DNA from: Pycnopodia helianthoides
Taxonomy: Eukaryota > Echinodermata > Asteroidea > Forcipulatida > Asteriidae
Length of the DNA: 64,000 bases
Direction of reading: 5' to 3'
Assembly: GCA_032158295.1 (NCBI GenBank)
Contig: CM063249.1
Coordinates: forward strand, 18,292,416 to 18,356,415
Program-made: the position numbers and the translations under genes
Shown: positions 1 to 11,431 of the stretch, in pieces
How the letters are laid out: each line of letters begins with the position of its first letter
Position numbering within the stretch: the stretch's first letter is position 1
Notes under the pieces: generated by a model
What the model saw: the letters and a program-made list of their open reading frames with translations, nothing else
The model's database searches: none
What the model was told of the DNA's origin: nothing

Positions 1-530
1 TACATAATACATTATAAAGGTATATGATATATTATATAGCTATACAATATATTGTATGTTTATTTAATTAGTTATTTTTAAATAGTTATATAATTTTGTA
101 GTATATATTTATACAAATCATTATACAATACACTTTATAATTATATAATTATATTATATAGTTATGTAAATATTTAATTTAATTATTTATTTATTTATTT
201 ATTTACAAGTAACCAGTGACTGACCAACTCTTACAGTGGTTGACCTTCCTTGGTCAAGTCCCCTGTGTTCTCAATATGCTTGGAAGCTCTTATGGTAAAA
301 GGGGGCTGGGCCATTTTGGACAAGACTTGTTCACTGTATGAGAGAATCAAGTAACTGTGAGTGCGATAATGTTCTACCGAATTTCACTGTGAACTCAACC
401 AAAAGTAAGTTTAACTTGCGATTTTGGAACACATTTTTATACCTTCAGAATTGTTAAATTCTGCCCTTTTCTGGCTGTACATGTTCGGTTACCCCTTCCT
501 GATAAAGGTAAGAAATTGGGTCGGGCTGTT
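1..530. other. AT-rich non-coding DNA
   Basis: Strongly AT-rich sequence with TATA/ATTA words and a short (TTTA)n run at about 187-206. I see no coding frame, RNA gene or splice-bounded exon here. Confidence 0.6.
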
Positions 531-534
531 GTCA

Positions 535-630
535 GAGTGTAGGATCGGGTTCTGAGCATGTTACTGTGAGCAAGACACTTCATTGTAATTTGCCTTGTCT
601 TTCAGATGGGATGTAAATCTGTTGATCCTG
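535..630 (+). repeat. SINE body fragment
   Basis: The words GAGCAAGACACTT and, further on, CAGATGGGATGTAAA are typical of the body of deuterostome tRNA-derived SINEs downstream of the tRNA-like head. The head itself is absent, so this is a truncated copy. The family assignment is from memory. Confidence 0.4.
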
Positions 631-984
631 CCGTGGTTTTCTTCCTCCATGTTCTTACATTTTACTACACACATATAAGGCATTTATAAAGCACCACTAC
701 ATCAAGAACGCAGCGCATTATATTGGGTATAAATAATTTTGGATACACTACTTGAACTTGCATAAAGAGTCAGATTCTCTGATGTGATGGAGATAGTGAG
801 TGCATTCCATGTCAGGGAGCAATTGAGGAAAGGTGCAACTTGATGGCAGACTTGAGAAGCTTGACAGAGTTTGGTACCATGAGGCGAGTAGTGTCGGGAT
901 GCAAGATAGCCTAAAGATCCAAAACAGTAAGAGAAGGGGCGTTCTAGCACCAAATTCCCTTACAAGATATACATGGTTCTCATA

Positions 985-1075
985 ATTTAAAAGCCCCCTC
1001 CCCAAATGATGTATTTGCCCTCGCTTACCCCCTCCCTCCCCCAAATGAAAATTTCTGGTTACACCACTGGCTCTA
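985..1075 (-). repeat. C-rich dispersed repeat ending in 'acaccactgg'
   Basis: A C-rich stretch with several CCCCCTCCC-like blocks ends in TGGTTACACCACTGG. The same style recurs at 6400-6540 (TGGCTACACCACTGG). G-rich or C-rich relatives lie at 6055-6120, 14380-14400 and 15455-15500. Two copies with the same end word support a dispersed repeat rather than unique sequence. A 149-codon frame on - across it is not a gene. Confidence 0.45.
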
Positions 1076-1418
1076 TTGATATACCAGTTGGAAAATAACA
1101 AGCACCTTGGGATTCCCACAAATAAACTTGTGATATACTGCGGTACTGCCGCTTCCTGGGAAGCCAATCCCCTTCCAGCCAAATTTTCTTTGTTCATCCC
1201 AAAATTGAATTAAAATTTACCCAGTCAGTTTCCTTTGTTGCTAATTGCATGGTATTTAAAGTCAAATCCCCTTATGGTGATCACAGTACCTGCCCCTTCC
1301 CAGGTTGTATCCTAAACTTGGATGTGATCCTTGGTTATATGGCAGTCTAAGGTTGAATGGCTTCTGACTGGCACCCCAAACAAAGATATTGACAAAACAG
1401 AGAAACTGCCAAAATTAG

Positions 1419-1720
1419 GGCTGGATAGCTTAGTTGGTATGGAGAGAACTGGCATGCTAAGTCGGAGGTTGCAGGTTCAAATCTCGTTCTAGTATTTTTT
1501 TGGTATTCGCCCAAAAATTTTATGAAAATTTACAAAGTCAGTTTCCCATTTGGTTTGTTAACCAGACAAGAGTCCATGGATGGTTTGCTCTGGTGTCTTC
1601 AAACTGGACAAGACTACACCCTAAGGTGGATGCCTTAGACCCTAAGTTATAGTGGTAATCTTGTGTATCACTGGATTCTAAGAATTCAACCCTCATGAAA
1701 ATTTTTAAATCATTTTCAAA
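1419..1720 (+). repeat. tRNA-derived SINE
   Basis: The head (about 1419-1490) has a pol III A-box-like TAGCTTAGTTGG and a B-box-like GGTTCAAATCT with tRNA-like spacing. It lacks a clean cloverleaf and is followed by an unrelated body, so a SINE fits better than a tRNA gene. The body extends to roughly 1720. The 3' end is not sharply defined. Confidence 0.55.
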
Positions 1721-2134
1721 CTAACCCCCCTGTTAGCCTTTTTGAGATAAGGTGGACACTATAAATAGGTTGCAATATGACATAAATCGGTCATCCTTAC
1801 GGGCAATTTGGAACACACAGTCATGCGTTTGCGTGAGAATGGCGTGCAGCACGCCCAAATTTCACAAAACTCATTGCTCGATTGGTTAGCGAACAACGCG
1901 GCTGCATTACAGACAAATTTATCCCAAACTTAATGGTGTCATAGATTAATGTGTCCAACATATCTCACCATGGCTTATTCTCTTTGGTTGGAGACCCACC
2001 AGCTAGAGACCCACCAGTGTCCTACAAAAATATCCATTCTATGGTAACTCAACAGGCGATAATGTTTGGTTACCTGCTCCAATGATAAGCAGTTGGCACT
2101 GCACTCACATCAATACCTTATAAAGTCAGATAAC

Positions 2135-2533
2135 CTTTAAAGGAACATCACAGAATTGGTAAGAAAAAAACTTGTAAAATATACTTTTGATCACAGATTT
2201 ACATAAAACTTACACTGTCTAATGATGATGATAGTAGAAAACATCCCCTGAAATATTTCTGTCTGAAATGCCATATTTGATGAGAAATGAATAAACTAAT
2301 TTTCCGATTGGAAGTATCGCTCAGTGAGCGTTTATTCATTTGTTGAATCTATATAATTTCATGCAAATGTGTAATCAATTTTTCACTATTTTCTCGTGAC
2401 CCAGATGGCTGATCGATCTCAAACTTCTACAGGTTTGTCAGTTTATGTATATGGTGGATTACATAAAGTGCTTACACTGCCAGCAATTGTTTTGTTAGCA
2501 AAACCAATTCTGTAACTGTAATGTTCCTTTAAA
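2135..2533 (+). mobile_element. MITE-like element, family M1, copy 1
   Basis: Inverted ends: TTTAAAGGAACATCACAGAA at the left and TTCTGTAA.TGTTCCTTTAA at the right, about 400 bp, no coding frame. Other copies lie at 7691-8083 (+), 9801-10194 (-) and 21206-21598 (+), all sharing internal sequence. A second family (M2) abuts directly on the right. Non-autonomous DNA transposon is inference from the inverted ends and copy number; no transposase is present. Confidence 0.75.
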
Positions 2534-2873
2534 GGTATTGTACACTTTTGGTAACAGCTCAAAATCAGTGTCCACATTTTGTGTGATTAAACATATGCAT
2601 GACCAAACAAACCTGTGAAAGTTTGAGCTCAATTGGTCATCGAGGTCACGAGAAAATAGTGAAAAGAGATCTTATGTGTTTTCTGTTTTTTCAAATTATC
2701 GCGCGCGATAATTACTATTGTTTTACTCGTTTCTCAGAAACGATAGCATTTTAGGCAGAAATATTTTAAGGAACCCTTACTACCATTACTTACTTTAAAT
2801 CATGTAAGTTATGTGTGAATCTGTGAACATTGTGTTTTTCGATCTTACCAATAGTGTACAGGGCCTTTAAAGT
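2529..2873 (-). mobile_element. MITE-like element, family M2, copy 1
   Basis: The ends TTAAAGGTATTGTACACTTT and AGTGTACAGGGCCTTTAA are imperfect inverted repeats, about 345 bp apart. A second copy in the opposite orientation is at 10347-10689. The inside shares a core with the M1, M3 and M4 elements (CTCGTGACC, then CAATTGAGCTCAAACTTTCA). No coding capacity. Confidence 0.75.
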
Positions 2874-3237
2874 TGAATTTTATAAGTTTTAGGGCAGTTG
2901 GGGTAAAGGAACTCAATTAACATTAGTTGTAATTAATGGTAGCAACCACAACCAGTTATCATAAGGACTCTATCTATTTAAAAATGAGTGGATCATAAAA
3001 CTGAATTTTACCTTGATAAGCCCCTTTAACTTTGACTGTATACAACTAAGACAGTTACACCTGACAGATTATTAATGAAAGGCCTTTGAAAAAAAGGAGT
3101 GTAACCTGTTAGTTGTTTCAAGCGAGGGGACAGAATCACCAAATAATAAACCTTCATTCATGTTTTATTAAAGATTTTTTTTTAAAAGCAAGAAAAGTTT
3201 GTAATAAAAAAGAAACACTTCAAAAGCCCTCATAATT
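2874..3237. other. non-coding DNA, nothing recognised
   Basis: AT-rich unique-looking sequence without a convincing frame or element boundary. Confidence 0.5.
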
Positions 3238-3672
3238 TTACAAAATTTCAAGAGTGTTTAAGAATTTGTTGGAAAGCGGGCAATCAAACAGGTGTATGAC
3301 CTGGCGGCATAACAGTGGGGAATGTTTGGGCACAGCATGAAGAAAACAATTTGACAGAGAAAGCGAAAACAGACTTTTTACTGTAAAATAATTGGCAAAT
3401 CCCCATACACCAATGATTAGGGAGGAACCCAGACAAAAAACTTGTTTTCGGGGAATTTTCTTTTTTGTTGTTGTTAAACTCTCCCCTGTGAAAAAGCCTC
3501 CTGGTCCCATAGAAGATCGAACCTGGTCCAAATGAGGATACAAGAATAACGAGCCAATTAATATTACCAGAATGGTTGTGGAAGTGTATGTATGTAAGAT
3601 GATTTTTGAAGGCTCACTCGCATGTCCACCTAACTTTTTAGCAGCCATAGAAAAACGGAAAACAATGTGCAA
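3238..3672 (-). other. 144-codon open frame, doubtful
   Basis: An open frame with an internal ATG at 3648 reads MAAKKLGGHASEPSK and then a hydrophobic stretch (TTILVILIGSLFLYP) that could be a membrane segment. The part at about 3305-3470 is similar to the dispersed repeat at 14385-14560 (shared AACAGTGGGGA and GAGAAAGC words), so the C-terminal two thirds are repeat-derived. At most the first ~45 codons could be a genuine exon, with a possible donor after GGACCAG. I do not recognise the protein. Confidence 0.15.
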
Positions 3673-4368
3673 AGTTTCATTTGCTTGGGTACTTCCTAAT
3701 TTTCAGCATTTACAAAATCACATATCTACTGATCTAATCAGAGAGAAATAGACTGTTTAAAATTTTCTCTTGGCATAATTGCTGAGATCTTTTTACAAGA
3801 GTAAATATATGCAGATTCATACAAGAATCTAAAGTTCAACAAATACATGCAGAATCATGAAGCATTTTGCTGATCTGTCCTTTTTGTGTGCCTAATTATT
3901 TCCAGGTACTAGCGTACCCTCCTTGTCTGGCTTAGGAAGATGGAAGAGATGCCTACTTCCTGTCTAGAAATAAACCCTTAAGCTAAGATGACATCCTCCC
4001 CATACCAGGAGCAACCTCCTGCATACAACTATTGAGATCAGTCTGAGATATGAAGGATAAACGTGAGACCCTGCAGGAGCTTTGAACTGTCTGACCAACC
4101 TACTCTGATCTGGAGACAGCTTTGATAAAATGTAAATTTAGAGAGTTTTTGTTTGTTAGAGTACATTGGGGTGTGTTTGCTTGTTTGTTTCATTTATTTA
4201 TTATTTTGGGGTATAGAGGAAGTTCAAATCTAAAGGAAATATGAACCTACACTTCAAAATTCAAATATATCATCAAGACTTCAAATCTGTTAATTAAATT
4301 CCTTTCTTTATCAATTGTCATTCTTCCTTTGCAAAATATTATTCAACCCAACACAGTTTTCCTTTAAT

Positions 4369-4861
4369 CTACACTAGGTTTGTGTTAGTATCATGTGTCT
4401 CTTTAGTTTTTGGTAATGTTGTCTCTTCTCTCATCTGCAAAGACAGCGTTGGTCGATTGCGCTGACCTCCTATATGCCAACGTCTAACAGCAGGGCTCCA
4501 GTCACTCTCTACTTTGCTTGGTCGACCCAGTCGATCAATCCAGGGACTTCTTGGGCGTCCTCTTGGTCTCGGCCAGCTAGGAGCAGGGGGTTGACATTTC
4601 CAGGAGTTGAGAGCAAAGTCAAGTGTCTTCTTGGCTGGGACGTTATTATCAAGGCAGACGACATGGCTTAACAAGGCACAGTGCTGGCGAAGGATTAGAG
4701 AGGCCATTGTGGGGAGTTGTGTTCTGCTGATGACATCCTTGTTGAATGAAGTAAACATACGAATGCCAAGGATGGATTTCTGACATCTTAGATGGAATGA
4801 CTCAAGCCACCCTAGATTGCATTTAAGAATTGTCCATGTCTCTGACCACCGTGGTAGGACA
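4369..4861 (-). pseudogene. LINE remnant: C-terminal part of non-LTR retrotransposon ORF2
   Basis: The minus-strand reading enters at about 4861 (SETWTILK...LESFHLRCQKSILGI) and continues through NNVPAKKTLDFALNS and WPRPRGRPRSPWIDRLGRPS. This is the region downstream of the reverse-transcriptase core in several non-LTR retrotransposons. The 39088-39575 copy is a clear relative (SETWTLL, RCQRSILGI, NIPAKKALSIAINS, KRPRGRQRSSW). Only the 3' end remains, with in-frame breaks between segments. It is a dead 5'-truncated insertion and not a host gene. Confidence 0.75.
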
Positions 4862-6035
4862 GGGATAACACATGTTCAACAGACACATCTAAAAGTATGC
4901 CCAATGAACAGGGATAATAATGTTGTAAAGCGCCTTGATCTAACTACTATAAGAACCAGTTACTACTGTTAGTTAGGTGTTAAGTTTCAGCTTCTTCAGC
5001 CTCCAGACCCTGTGTAGGCTGTTCATAGCAAATGATGCCAGACCTTGTCAGGTCCACACCGCTAAACAAGGTGTGACAGGAGATTTGATGCGGTCTTACT
5101 CAGGAATAACTCAAGAACATCCAGATTGATGGCTCTGAGAAGAGCCAACTTGCTACTCAACTTTTCAACCAGTGTGATAAATCATTGACTTGATTGTCTT
5201 CCGGTTGTCGGCATCTTCTCCAAAAGATGACTTAAGCACATTAGACGAAACATCAAGTTACAAACCGGCTCTTTCTCAAGAGAGATTATCACATGGTGCT
5301 AGGGCAAACCTTTCTCACTTTGATTATGACCACCATGCATAGCGTGAAGTCAGATGCAACTTTCCTTAAACTTGTCCCTCTCTCTCTCTCTCTCTCTCTC
5401 TTCAGACCCTTCCTATATCTGGGAGCCAGCTGTGACCCTGACCCTGTCAACACTCTACAGTACACTGGTCTCTAGATGCTAACAGTAGGTCTATGTAAGT
5501 CTAAAGCAATCATGAAAACATTTAAACAAGAAATGACAGTTTGCCATCAAAATTAGACTCATCAGATTTACTCAAAAGATCAAGCAATCCAAGTGGTCTC
5601 ATGTTTTTCAACATTTTGAATGAGTTGAGTTTTGAGTTCTACTTTTAGCAACCCCTGCCTCCAAAAAAGTAATATTTTGTATGCATGTCGATAGATCTGT
5701 ATTAATACACAGATATTAATATTCTTAGTAAACCCTACCCTCAAAAAGTGGCTGATTGAGTTTACTGCGTGCTTGAAGGTTCTTTAGTTGCCTAACATCT
5801 TACTTTCGCTGCTCACCAATTCTGAAGCCTTACCTGTTCCTCTACCTGACTATGGTAGCCCAGAATGCAGAGTATCAGCATGGTGGAATGGCTGGAGTCT
5901 GTCAGTAAAATCTACGTAAGACATTCAGGCATGATGGTTTACGCTTTCTGCCAGGTACAGTGGAGGTCGAACAACTTATGGTGAGTTAAAATTCATTTCA
6001 TAAAACGTGAAAACTTTCTTTTAAACTTTTTTTTC
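4862..6035. other. non-coding DNA with repeat debris and a (CT)n microsatellite
   Basis: A (CT)n run lies at about 5378-5402. The stretch around 5150-5290 (ATGACTTAAGCACATTAGAC, GAAACATCAAGTTACAAACC) reads like dispersed repeat debris, but I cannot name the family. No supported gene. Confidence 0.45.
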
Positions 6036-6322
6036 TCAGGTGCTTGCAGCGTCGTAGCCAAGGGGGAGCCTGTTGGGGGAGGGTGCCCCCCCCCCACAAA
6101 TTGCCCCCCCCCCAGGTGCCACCCTCATGAAAACAATATATGAAAACGTATATTGCGCCACAGCACCTTGTAAACCATTACTTGGTGCTATGTAAAGGAA
6201 CAGGTCTAATACTTCAAAACGTAGCTCCACATTATACCTTGCAGGAAAAATACTGAGCGCTTTGAGACGCCATCGGAAGTGAAGCGCTATATAAGAACTG
6301 CGAATTATAATTATTATTATTA
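6036..6322 (-). repeat. dispersed SINE/MITE-like repeat with 'tatagcgctt' end
   Basis: The copy contains TATATAGCG/GCGCTTTGAG words, AACGTAGCTCCACAT and a terminal (ATT)n run at 6306-6322. In reverse complement it matches the element at 19732-20015 (TATATAGCGCTTTATC, TGTGGAGCTGCGTTTTTGAA). Two independent copies in opposite orientation establish it as a repeat. The left part is G/C-homopolymer-rich. Confidence 0.6.
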
Positions 6323-6399
6323 ATGTAGTGAACGATTGCGATCGGGATCACTACCACGGCCACAAAATGTCAAGAATATAAGAGGATGGTGGCCCCCTG

Positions 6400-6540
6400 C
6401 AGCGTCCCCCTCTCACAATAAAAGCATGACCCCACCACTGACAAACCCATTTCCCTGGGCCCCCCCCCACTTGAAAGCAATACCCCCTGTGCCCCCCCAC
6501 CCCACTGAAAAAGTCCTGGCTACACCACTGGGTACTTGTG
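6400..6540 (+). repeat. C-rich dispersed repeat, second copy
   Basis: Several poly-C blocks followed by CTGGCTACACCACTGGG, the same end word as at 985-1075. Low-complexity composition makes its open frames meaningless. Confidence 0.4.
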
Positions 6541-7690
6541 GTGCATTAAAGCTAGTAACAAGTTGGAGTTAAACAAACAATGTTGACAATCCATTGATAC
6601 CTTTTTACATTTTACAGTTTTAACACAATCCTTGAGGAAGGCATCGCATAAAAGAGATTCACCTGTCAAAATGAACAGAAATAAAGAGCAATTGTAAATT
6701 TTCTTAATAAGTTCATTTTAAAACGTACTCGATAGTGCAGCATTTGTCTCACTATTTAGAAAATTTCTTGGAAAATTCCAGAGAAAATACAGATTGTGTT
6801 TTCTGACGTGCATTGAAAACATTGGATGCATGGTATCATTTTGAAACTTATACAGCGTGTGTGTTTGGGTTATGACAAAGATCTACTGGGATGTTGCATA
6901 AAAACAAATACTGTTTTACATTTGTGCATTGGAGAGAAAATTTGCCTCATTTTCATCTTTCAACTCATAAAAATATTCTCACCATTGAACTAAAAAAACA
7001 TTCGTTATTTGTATGCTATTCCAGTTTGAAACCCCACTTTATTCAATAATGTCAGACTCACAAACCTTTTGGGGCAAATTATTGGGTCATATTATTATTG
7101 GAAAAAATTATTAAAAAAGAAAAAAAAACAGCAAAAATATGTCATGGTATTTTCACAAGAATTTCAAATCCATCCACGTTTAGCAAGGTGACATCGTTCA
7201 CCAACTCTGGCTTCAGCATAAGTGAACAGACACCAACCCTCAGAAATCTGAGAAACAATTCATTCATGAATCAGATTCAAATGTTTTTGGGTGAAAATTA
7301 TCGAAACCGTAATACTTGAATGGGAATCCTTTGTCAAACTAGTTCATACTATCGACAGCTGCAGTGCTTCTTACTAAGTAAGTTCTAATTGTCATTAACT
7401 TTGGAGTAGTTACCAAGCTATGACCCTACCTTTAAAGGAAACAAATAGTGCTTTTTGTTTGGCAAAGTGACTGAATTTTACTGTGGTGCTCTTGTTTGAC
7501 TCAAATTAGTTCTTCACTTGCCAACTGAGGATCAAAATGCTGACTAAGGAATATTATGGGGGGAATGTCACATCCCTGTGGTAGGTACACCGCTGTTCCC
7601 CCACTGAAGAGATTGCTCATTTTCTCATTAGGAAGGGCGTATGTTCAGACGACAACAGATTCATCTCCCTGGTAATATGCGGACAATAGT
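6541..7690. other. non-coding DNA, nothing recognised
   Basis: AT-rich, with scattered short frames only. A 73-codon frame at 7098-7319 shows no domain or splice context. Confidence 0.5.
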
Positions 7691-8083
7691 TAAGGAACTT
7701 ACAGAATTGGTAAGAAAAAAACTTGTAAAATATACTTTTTGATCACAGATTTACATAAAACTCATATGGTCTAATGATGATGATAGTAGAAAACATCCCT
7801 TGAAATACTTCCGTCTGAAGTCCCATATTTGATGAGAAATGAATAAGCTAATTTTCCGATTGGAGTTCATCGCTCAGTGAGCGTTTTATTCATTTGTTGA
7901 ATCTATATGATTTCATGCAAATGTGTAATCGGTTTTTCACTATTTTCTCGTGACCCAGATGGCCAATCGATCTCAAACTTCTACAGGTTTATCAGTTTAT
8001 GTATATGGTGGATTACATAAAGTGCTTACACTGCCAGCAACTGTTTTGTTAGCAAAAACCAATTCTGTAATGTTCCTTTAAAG
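7691..8083 (+). mobile_element. MITE-like element, family M1, copy 2
   Basis: Internal sequence closely matches the copy at 2135-2533. The right end AATTCTGTAATGTTCCTTTA is intact. The left end (TAAGGAACTTACAGAATTGG) has lost a few bases. Confidence 0.75.
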
Positions 8084-8288
8084 GGACACATTATTTGGCA
8101 CTGGGATTTGCAGTTTTCTTTAGAAAAAAAGTTTGCACTGAAGCTGTCTTTGTTCAGCGTGACTCGGCCAATGCCCAGGACAAAAGCCTCCTCAAATAAT
8201 CACTGTGGCACACTAAAATCTTCAGAACAATGGAAACAATCATGGCTGTCATTATTTATGTCTATCAAAATCAGTACTTTAGATATGG

Positions 8289-8485
8289 GCAATCTCGGTG
8301 GTCTAGTGGTAAGACATCTTTTGTGAATGGCAAAGATCGTGTGTTCGAATCCCACCTGAGAATTAGGCCTGTTGATTTTTTCACAGGACTTAAGAAAGTA
8401 CTGAGTCGACAGTGCTTTACACACGTCGGTGTATAGGTACAAAACCAAATAATATTCTTTATCCCCGATGCAAATTTTAACATCT
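8289..8485 (+). repeat. tRNA-derived SINE, cluster copy 1
   Basis: The head contains A-box-like TGGTCTAGTGG and B-box-like GTGTTCGAATCCCACC (8341-8356). The body carries ACAGTGCTTTACACAC and ATAATATTCTTTATCCCCGA and ends in an A/T-rich tail. Short frames across it in both directions are shadows. It is not a functional tRNA: the acceptor arms do not pair and the body is contiguous. Confidence 0.7.
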
Positions 8486-8497
8486 ATTAAAATGTCC

Positions 8498-8695
8498 GTT
8501 ACCTGCTGGTCTAGCGGTAAGACATCTGCTCTAGAATGGCAAAGGTCGTGTGTTCAAATCCATCCGAGAATATGCCTGTTAGATTTTTCACAGGATCGGG
8601 AAGTACTGAGTATACAGTGCTTTACACACATCGGTGTAAGGGTAAACCAAATAATATTCTTTATCCTTGATGCAAATTTAACATCTGTTAAATTC
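8498..8695 (+). repeat. tRNA-derived SINE, cluster copy 2
   Basis: Same head and body as the copy directly upstream (CTGGTCTAGCGG, GTGTTCAAATCC, ACAGTGCTTTACACAC). It sits head to tail with copy 1 at about 205-bp spacing. Confidence 0.7.
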
Positions 8696-8752
8696 TCCAT
8701 TAAGTTGTTTAACGATTTTTAATGTCTTAGCTTTTTTCTCCTTTTTTTTCAG

Positions 8753-8859
8753 AGTAACAAGTGGTTCAATTCCGGCTGTCTGACTATTTGATGGATGCCA
8801 CAACTGACTTCAAAATTCAGGAACTTCAGTATGCTCTCCTCTTCACGAAAGTGCTATAG
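8753..8859 (+). other. possible terminal coding exon
   Basis: A very good acceptor lies just upstream: a pyrimidine run of ~20 bases, then CAG at 8750-8752. One frame, from CAA at 8758, is open for 33 codons to TAG at 8857-8859 and reads FRLSDYLMDATTDFKIQELQ in its middle. A TAA immediately precedes that frame, so the join would have to fall inside the first few bases. I do not recognise the peptide. The strong acceptor is the main evidence. Confidence 0.2.
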
Positions 8860-8966
8860 AACTAACCAATGACTGTCGGCAAAGAGTTTCAGTCCTCTAC
8901 CATCTTTAATCAGGTTAGAGGATTTCCCTTGCTAAAATATGGGATTCCAACTGCCTCTAGCTATTG

Positions 8967-9165
8967 GCAAGCTTGGTAGTCTAGTGTAGGACATCTGCTC
9001 TAGAATGGCAAAGGTGGTGGGTTTGAATTTCACCCGAGTACTATGCCTGTGGTCACAAGACTCGGGGGGAAAGCACTGAGCATACAGTGCTCAACACACA
9101 TCAGTTTGTGGGTAAAATACAGAGTATTCTTTATCCCCGAAGCAAATTTAGCATCTATTTAATTT
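8967..9165 (+). repeat. tRNA-derived SINE, cluster copy 3 (diverged)
   Basis: The third member of the cluster shows the same architecture (TTGGTAGTCTAGTG head, GGGTTTGAATTTC B-box region, ACAGTGCTCAACACAC body). It is more diverged and has an A-box indel. Confidence 0.6.
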
Positions 9166-9800
9166 TTTATTTCACAATGTTGGGTGTCAAACAAGTGATT
9201 AATAATAAAGATAAACTCAGATTCTAGTCTTGAGTTTTATAAACAGGTTTATATGATGGATATAAATTATAATTGGATTGGTCAAAGTCAAGAAGATTAT
9301 AGGTACAAACATAGTGTTTAGTCTAGTGAGGTTTGCAGTAACATCATTTGTATAAAATATTGCTGTATTCATTAAAGTTGTTGTAGTTCTGAAAGGAACC
9401 CCTTGTGTAACAACTTCACTTTTTGATCAGTGTGCTCAGATTGTCTTCAGGAGAAAGCTGGACTCCTGCAGGCTGCAGGCTGCATACGTCTTGTGGATTT
9501 ATCTATGGTGCACACAGGCAGGATAGCTGGAACAAGATCCTAGAGAAAAAAGTTTATAAATAAATTATTTCAGCTTCTTTAGTGAATAAAAAAAACCAAC
9601 AAACCTGTAAACGTTCATTGCTAGCTCACACTTGTAACAGCTGTTTTGGGTTTGTTTTATATCTTTTTAATAAATGCCTTAAAAATGTGGGGTTTCTTTT
9701 ATTTTGTTTTTTAAATTGTTATTCAGTCTTCATTTTATTAATGATGAGTGCATTTGGAGTGAAGTAAGGTTTACTTTTCCATTCTTATTTTCAAACAATG

Positions 9801-10194
9801 TTAAAGGAACATTACAGAATTGGTTTTTGCTAACAAAACAGTTGCTGGATGCAGTGTAAGCACTTTATGTAATCCACCATATAAATAAACTGACAAACCT
9901 GTAGAAGTTTGAGATCGATCGGCCATCTGGGTCACGAGAAAATAGTGAAAAACCGATTACACATTTGCATGAAATCATATAGATTCATCAAATGAATAAA
10001 ACGCTCACTGAGCGATAAACTCCAATCAGAAAATTAGTTTATTAATTTCTCATCAAATATGGCATTTCAGAAATATTTCAAGGGATGTTTTCTACTACCA
10101 TCATCATTAGACCGTGTAAGTTTTGTGTAAATCTGTGATCAAAAAGTTTATTTTATAATTTTTTTTTCTTACCAATTCTGTAATGTTCCTTTAA
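9801..10194 (-). mobile_element. MITE-like element, family M1, copy 3
   Basis: An intact pair of ends (TTAAAGGAACATTACAGAAT and ATTCTGTAATGTTCCTTTAA) in inverse orientation to the other three M1 copies. Internal sequence matches them throughout. Confidence 0.8.
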
Positions 10195-10346
10195 GCTCTA
10201 TGCTGTACTTTACCTTTTTTCTTATTGTACATTGTAAACAAAATATACAAAGACTAACAAACAAAAAGGCAAACAAACTTATGTTAAAACAGATGTAGTT
10301 GATTTATTTCTACAATATTTTTCGCATAAATAAACTGCAATAAAAC

Positions 10347-10689
10347 TGTTAAAGGCCCTGTACACTATTGGTAAGAATGAAAAACACAATGTTCACAGAT
10401 TCACACATAACTTACATGATATAAAGTAAGTAATGGTAGAAAGGGTTCCTTAAAATATTTCTGCCTCAAATGCTGTCGTTTCTGAGAAACGAGTAAAACA
10501 ATAGTAATTATCGCACGCGATTATTTGAAAAAACAGAAAACACATAAGATCTCTTTTCACCATTTTCTCGTGACCTCGATGACCAATTGAGCTCAAACTT
10601 TCACAGGTTTGTTTGTTCATGCATATGTTTAATCACAAAATGTGGACACTGATTTTGAGCTGTTACCGAAAGTGTACAATACCTTTAAA
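10347..10689 (+). mobile_element. MITE-like element, family M2, copy 2
   Basis: The ends TTAAAGGCCCTGTACACTAT and AAGTGTACAATACCTTTAAA form imperfect inverted repeats. It is the reverse complement of the element at 2529-2873 and keeps the shared core (CTCGTGACCTCGATGACC, then AATTGAGCTCAAACTTTCAC). Confidence 0.8.
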
Positions 10690-11082
10690 ACAGATGTAGT
10701 TGATTAACTTTTCAAATACTTTTTGCAAAAATAAACAGCTATAGAGCTGTGAGGATAGAAACTGGGCAAAAAGATGCCTACACTTTTAAAATTTGCCAAG
10801 TTTGTTTTTTGAAATGCATAGATTTAGTTGTAACAGGAAGCGTTTTGTTGTTGTACATCATTTGTGGTGTCCTCCAGCAATAACTATTATGATTTATGCC
10901 AAAAGGTAAACTTGTCTATAATTTCCTTCAGATTTTTAAAAGCTATTAAAAGGATATTCATTGGAATTAGTAGTGTGGTAAAAGTTGAAACAACCAATTG
11001 AGAAAACTACAAAGGAAAACAATAGAAGATAAATGTTGCCTCATTGTTTTACATTCCTTTGGAATAATAACAATCAAAACAA

Positions 11083-11431
11083 AAGGGTGTACATAAAATT
11101 GGTAAGATTGAAAGTATCATCGTTCACAGACTTTCACACAATAACGGTGGTATAAAGGTGGTCATGGTGGAAAACTTCCCTTGAAATATTTTTGCTATAA
11201 ATGCTGAATTTTCTTTCTAAGAAATAATTTAGCCAATTATTTTTGATCTCGCATGTCCGAAAGCCTGATGATTGAAAACAGCTAGTAGAAACAGTGAGTT
11301 TTTTTTCACTATAGCGTGACTCCGATCGCCCAATTGAGCTTAAACTTTCACAGGTTCGTTATTTAGTGTAAATGTTGGGTCACACAAAGTGTGGATATCT
11401 GGTCTTTGACAATTACCAATGTTGTCCACAT
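11083..11431 (+). mobile_element. MITE-like element, family M3 (single copy here)
   Basis: About 350 bp with ends TGTACATAAAATTGGTAAG and AATTACCAATGTTGTCCACA. The inside holds the core shared with M1, M2 and M4 (GCGTGACTCC, CAATTGAGCTTAAACTTTCA, CAGGTTCGTT). No coding frame. Family identity rests on the shared core; the ends are only weakly inverted. Confidence 0.6.

Noticed and set aside
748..1197. 149-codon minus-strand frame
   Set aside because: It crosses a C-rich dispersed repeat and has no domain, signal or splice context.
8289..9020. tRNA genes at the three GTCTAG heads
   Set aside because: Acceptor stems do not pair and a shared SINE body follows each head.
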